This document shows positions 5,738-5,995 of a stretch of DNA of 5,995 nt, piece by piece. The position numbers were made by a program, and so were the translations under genes. This stretch comes from Phycisphaerales bacterium (GTDB taxonomy: Bacteria > Planctomycetota > Phycisphaerae > UBA1845), in NCBI GenBank assembly GCA_030612785.1, contig JAUWNF010000230.1:1-5995 (forward strand). The letters are read 5' to 3'. The stretch's first letter is position 1; the number at the start of each line of letters is the position of its first letter. The notes below the pieces were generated by a model. The model searched no databases, was not told the DNA's origin, and saw nothing but the letters and a program-made list of their open reading frames with translations.

Positions 5738-5995
5738 GGAATCGCGTAAAAATAAGTTAAATGATTCCGGTGTACTTCGCCGATAGGAGAATATGCCGGA
5801 TGCCGCAGTGGTGCAATGGGTGCGCGGGACGTACCATGCGTTGGCGGACGTATTGAATGAACGTTCCCGGCGTGTTTGGGCTGCAACTGAGGCGCGCTCG
5901 TTGGGGCGAGGAGGGATTGCGGCGGGGGTGGCGGCGACCGGTATGTCGGCTGCGACAGTGCACAAAGGCATCCGTGAATTGGAAGCTGCAGAGGC
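5738..5995 (+). mobile_element. Left part of an ISAzo13-like insertion sequence, cut by the window edge
   Basis: The element is inferred from its transposase start at 5793. Its left boundary must lie between the phosphatase stop (5735-5737) and 5793, but I cannot place it because the right end and target duplication are outside the window. The gap contains an A/T-rich patch (5747-5766) that stands out from the GC-rich surroundings, flanked by GGAATC (5738-5743) and GATTCC (5763-5768), which are inverted copies and may be part of the element end. Confidence 0.6.
5793..5995 (+). CDS. ISAzo13-like transposase, N-terminal part (partial)
   Basis: An open frame of 67 codons runs off the right edge. 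The segment LADVLNERSRRVWAATEARS (18-37), followed by LGRGGIAAGVAATGMSAATV (38-57), matches the N-terminal pattern I know from ISAzo13-family transposases, of the form LNERQRRLWAAxEARALGxGGxxAVxxATGxSxxTVxxG. Residues about 40-64 would form a helix-turn-helix that binds the element ends. The catalytic domain lies beyond the window, so activity cannot be judged. The start at ATG 5793 is the first possible one after an in-frame TAG at 5784-5786. AGGAG (5785-5789) overlaps that stop and sits only three bases from the ATG, which is closer than ideal; GTG codons at 5808 and 5811 are alternatives. The family call rests on memory of the motif and not on a search. Confidence 0.78.
   Translation, partial: MPDAAVVQWVRGTYHALADVLNERSRRVWAATEARSLGRGGIAAGVAATGMSAATVHKGIRELEAAE

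Overview
The window looks like bacterial chromosome of high G+C content with ordinary housekeeping content. The order trigger factor, then two consecutive clpP genes, the E. coli FbaB-type class I aldolase, the GAF-SpoIIE phosphatase and the ISAzo13-type transposase together fit Planctomycetota best. That assignment is inference from gene order and protein style (about 0.5 sure); no taxonomic marker gene is present.

Layout, all on the + strand: a complete tRNA-Gly(GCC) at 2-73; a 252-base non-coding leader (74-325) with competing RNA hairpins and a T6 run; a class I fructose-bisphosphate aldolase, fbaB (326-1375); trigger factor, tig (1435-3015), with an unusual acidic repeat at its N-terminus; two ClpP peptidase genes (3072-3722 and 3788-4399), both with complete catalytic triads; a GAF plus PP2C/SpoIIE-type serine phosphatase (4481-5737); and, at the right edge, the first 67 codons of an ISAzo13-like transposase (from 5793), cut by the window end.

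The middle block is a protein-quality module. Trigger factor receives nascent chains at the ribosome exit tunnel, and the two ClpP subunits would form a proteolytic chamber, possibly a mixed one, fed by an AAA+ unfoldase. No clpX or other unfoldase gene lies in the window. The aldolase (glycolysis/gluconeogenesis) and the phosphatase (probably a partner-switching stress or signalling regulator) are co-directional but not obviously linked in function. Gaps of 59, 56, 65 and 81 bases separate the genes. Small GC-rich hairpins sit on or just after several stop codons, but none has a U-tract, so read-through across the set is possible.

I see no CRISPR array, toxin-antitoxin pair, defence system or other clearly new system. 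The points most worth a second look are the structured leader before fbaB, the repeat-bearing acidic extension and altered PPIase domain of trigger factor, the divergent first ClpP, and the IS insertion immediately behind the phosphatase gene.
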